A stretch of DNA of 8,190 bases from DAIRVC01 sp036803025 (lineage in GTDB: Bacteria > Chloroflexota > Anaerolineae > Anaerolineales > E44-bin32), in NCBI GenBank assembly GCA_036803025.1, contig DAIRVC010000120.1, forward strand, positions 1 through 8,190. Reading direction: 5' to 3'. Below are positions 6,761 through 8,190 of the stretch, piece after piece (positions within the stretch are counted from its first letter, which is position 1; each line of letters opens with the position of its first letter). Below the pieces are notes generated by a model, which had not been told where the DNA came from, did not search any database, and saw only the letters and a list, made by a program, of their open reading frames with translations. The translations under genes were made by a program, and so were the position numbers.

Positions 6761-8190
6761 ATGCTCACGGCCGAACGTGTGATCCCGACTACCTGCCCGT
6801 ACTGCGGCGTAGGCTGCCAGATGGACCTGCACCTGCGCGACGACATGATCCTGCGTGTCACCGGCCGGCGCGACAACCTGGTCAATTTCGGCAACCTGTG
6901 CGTGAAAGGCCGGTTCGGCCTGGACTTCGTCCACGCGCCGGATCGGTTGACGGCCCCCCTCTCCCGCTCGAACCGCCGGGAGCCGCTCGCCCCGACCTCC
7001 TGGGAGGCAGCCCTGCAGGCCGTTGTCGGGCGCCTGCAGGACACCCGGGAGCGCTTCGGCGCGGACAGCCTGGCTTTCTTGACCTCGGCCAAGTGCACCA
7101 ACGAGGAGAACTACCTGCTGCAGAAGATCGCCCGGGGACTGATCGGGACGAACAACGTCGATCACTGCGCCCGCCTTTGACACGCCAGCAGCGTGGCCGG
7201 TCTGGCCACCACGCTGGGCTCGGGGGCGATGACGAACTCGATCGCCGACATCACCAAGGCCGACGTCCTTCTGGTCATCGGAAGCAACACGACCGAGGCG
7301 CACCCGGTCATCGCCCTACAGATGAAGGCTGCCGTGGAGAAGCACGGCGCCAGGCTGATCCTGATCGATCCGCGGCGGATCGAACTGGCGCAGTTTGCCC
7401 AACTGCACCTGCGACAAATCCCGGGGTCGGATGTTGCCCTGATCAACGCCATGGCCCACGTCATTCTGGCCGAGGGGCTGGAGAACCGGGCCCTCATCGA
7501 CGAGCGGACGGAAGGCATCCAGGCTTTCCGCGCCTCGGTCGAGGCGTGCTCCCCGGAGGAAGCTGCCGCGATCTGCGGTGTGCCGCCCGAGTCGATCGTC
7601 GAGGCGGCCAGGCTGTATGCCGGGGCCAAGGCGGCTTCCATCTTCTGGGCGATGGGCATCACCCAGCACACCACCGGCACGGACAATGTCAAGGCGCTCT
7701 CCAATCTGGCGCTGATCTGCGGGCATGTCGGGCGCCCGGGCACCGGCCTCAACCCGCTGCGCGGCCAGAATAACGTGCAGGGCGCCTGCGACATGGGCGG
7801 CCTACCGAACGTCTTCCCGGCCTACCAGCCGGTCACCGACGAAACCACGCGGCTCAAGTTCGCCGAAGGCTGGGGCGTCCCGGCCGACCGCCTCAGCGCC
7901 AAGGTCGGCCTGACCGTGACCGAGATGATGACCGCCATTCTGGAGGGCAAAGTCAAGGCCCTGTTCATCATGGGCGAGAACCCGATGCTCTCCGACCCCA
8001 ACCTGCATCACGTCGAAGAGGCTCTGCGCAAGGTCGAGTTCCTGGCGGTCCAGGATATCTTCCTGAATGAGACCGCCAGGTTCGCCGACGTGGTGCTGCC
8101 GGCGGTGACCTTCGCTGAGAAGGACGGGACGTTCACAAACACCGAACGCCGGGTGCAGATGGTGCGCAAGGCGATCGCACCGCTGAAGGG
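6761..8190 (+). CDS. Selenocysteine-containing formate dehydrogenase alpha (catalytic) subunit, 3' end outside window
   Basis: This enzyme interconverts formate and CO2 at a Mo- or W-bis-MGD site. The visible 476 codons belong to the Fdh-alpha branch of the DMSO reductase family. The N-terminal [4Fe-4S] ligands are C12, C15, C19 and C47, with the electron-relay lysine at K49. The frame is interrupted by TGA at codon 140, in the context NNVDHCARL-U-H-ASSVAGL, equivalent to E. coli FdhF Sec140-His141. Catalytic arginine R334 lies in NPLRGQNNVQG, matching E. coli Arg333. After the TGA there are 336 sense codons and no further stop. The ATG at 6761 has GGAGGT at 6751-6756 with a 4-nt spacer. No twin-arginine signal is present, so the enzyme is cytoplasmic. 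Relatives of about 700 residues imply that roughly one third is missing beyond the window. It could equally be named fdhA. Confidence 0.95.
7178..7180 (+). other. In-frame TGA read as selenocysteine (Sec140)
   Basis: The codon falls exactly at the Mo/W-ligating Sec/Cys position of formate dehydrogenase alpha subunits. It is followed by the conserved catalytic histidine and uninterrupted homologous sequence. Reading it as a stop would leave a 139-residue fragment without an active site. Confidence 0.93.
7185..7217 (+). promoter_or_regulatory. Bacterial SECIS element
   Basis: Just after the UGA the mRNA can fold into a hairpin. The lower stem is CCAGC (7185-7189) with GCTGG (7213-7217), followed by a symmetric 3x3 interior loop. 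A perfect upper stem GTGGCC (7193-7198) with GGCCAC (7204-7209) closes the loop GGTCT (7199-7203). The GGUCU loop begins at nucleotide 22 counted from the U of UGA, as in E. coli fdhF, where the loop G and U bind SelB. A U is present at position 17 (7194), the place of the E. coli bulged U, but here it appears paired. Confidence 0.85.

Noticed and set aside
6761..7180. Truncated 139-residue molybdopterin oxidoreductase fragment or pseudogene
   Set aside because: The TGA is at the Sec position, the frame stays open with conserved residues for the rest of the window, and a SECIS-like hairpin follows.
7162..7794. Minus-strand open frame over the formate dehydrogenase catalytic region
   Set aside because: The plus strand in this region encodes continuous Fdh-alpha sequence; the antisense product has no motif.
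1..8190. CRISPR array, tRNA or rRNA genes, insertion sequence or phage genes
   Set aside because: No regularly spaced direct repeats, tRNA-like cloverleaf, rRNA sequence, transposase or integrase motifs were found on either strand by eye.

Overview
This is a high-GC bacterial window holding most of an operon for a soluble, NAD-linked, selenocysteine-containing formate dehydrogenase, with two divergently transcribed genes beside it. The kinase, with one membrane segment, a Pro/Thr-rich linker and a TolB-like propeller, together with a DUF1786 protein and a Sec-type formate dehydrogenase, suggests an anaerobic or facultative member of Chloroflexota (Anaerolineae-like). That taxonomic guess is inference; there is no rRNA or other marker here.

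Minus strand, left part: a DUF1786 protein (136-1269) lies downstream of a Ser/Thr protein kinase (1346-3301). A perfect 10-bp GC-rich hairpin separates them. The kinase has a good -35/-10 promoter placed so close to its ATG that the transcript is probably leaderless. Positions 1-135 hold no supportable gene, only a small palindromic repeat downstream of the DUF1786 stop.

Plus strand, right part: four tightly packed genes. They are a NuoE-NuoF fusion (3480-5216; NADH/FMN diaphorase module), fdhD (5237-6025; sulfurtransferase for the molybdenum/tungsten cofactor), an iron-sulfur protein resembling the N-terminus of NuoG/FdhA (6031-6759), and the catalytic formate dehydrogenase alpha subunit (6761 to beyond the window end). 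Gaps are 20, 5 and 1 nt, so this looks like one transcription unit.

The main point is that the catalytic gene appears to stop at a TGA at 7178-7180 but does not. The TGA sits exactly where E. coli FdhF has selenocysteine 140. The same frame then continues with conserved formate dehydrogenase sequence to the end of the window. A hairpin with a GGUCU apical loop follows at the same distance from the UGA as the E. coli fdhF SECIS. Electrons from formate would pass from Mo/W-bis-MGD and the subunit's [4Fe-4S] cluster, through the ferredoxin-like subunit, to NuoEF and NAD+; the reverse direction, CO2 reduction, is also possible.

The window is best read as a recognisable formate dehydrogenase system with unusual details: a split alpha subunit without the His-Cys cluster, a NuoE-NuoF fusion, and a single-Cys FdhD. 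I see no wholly unknown system.
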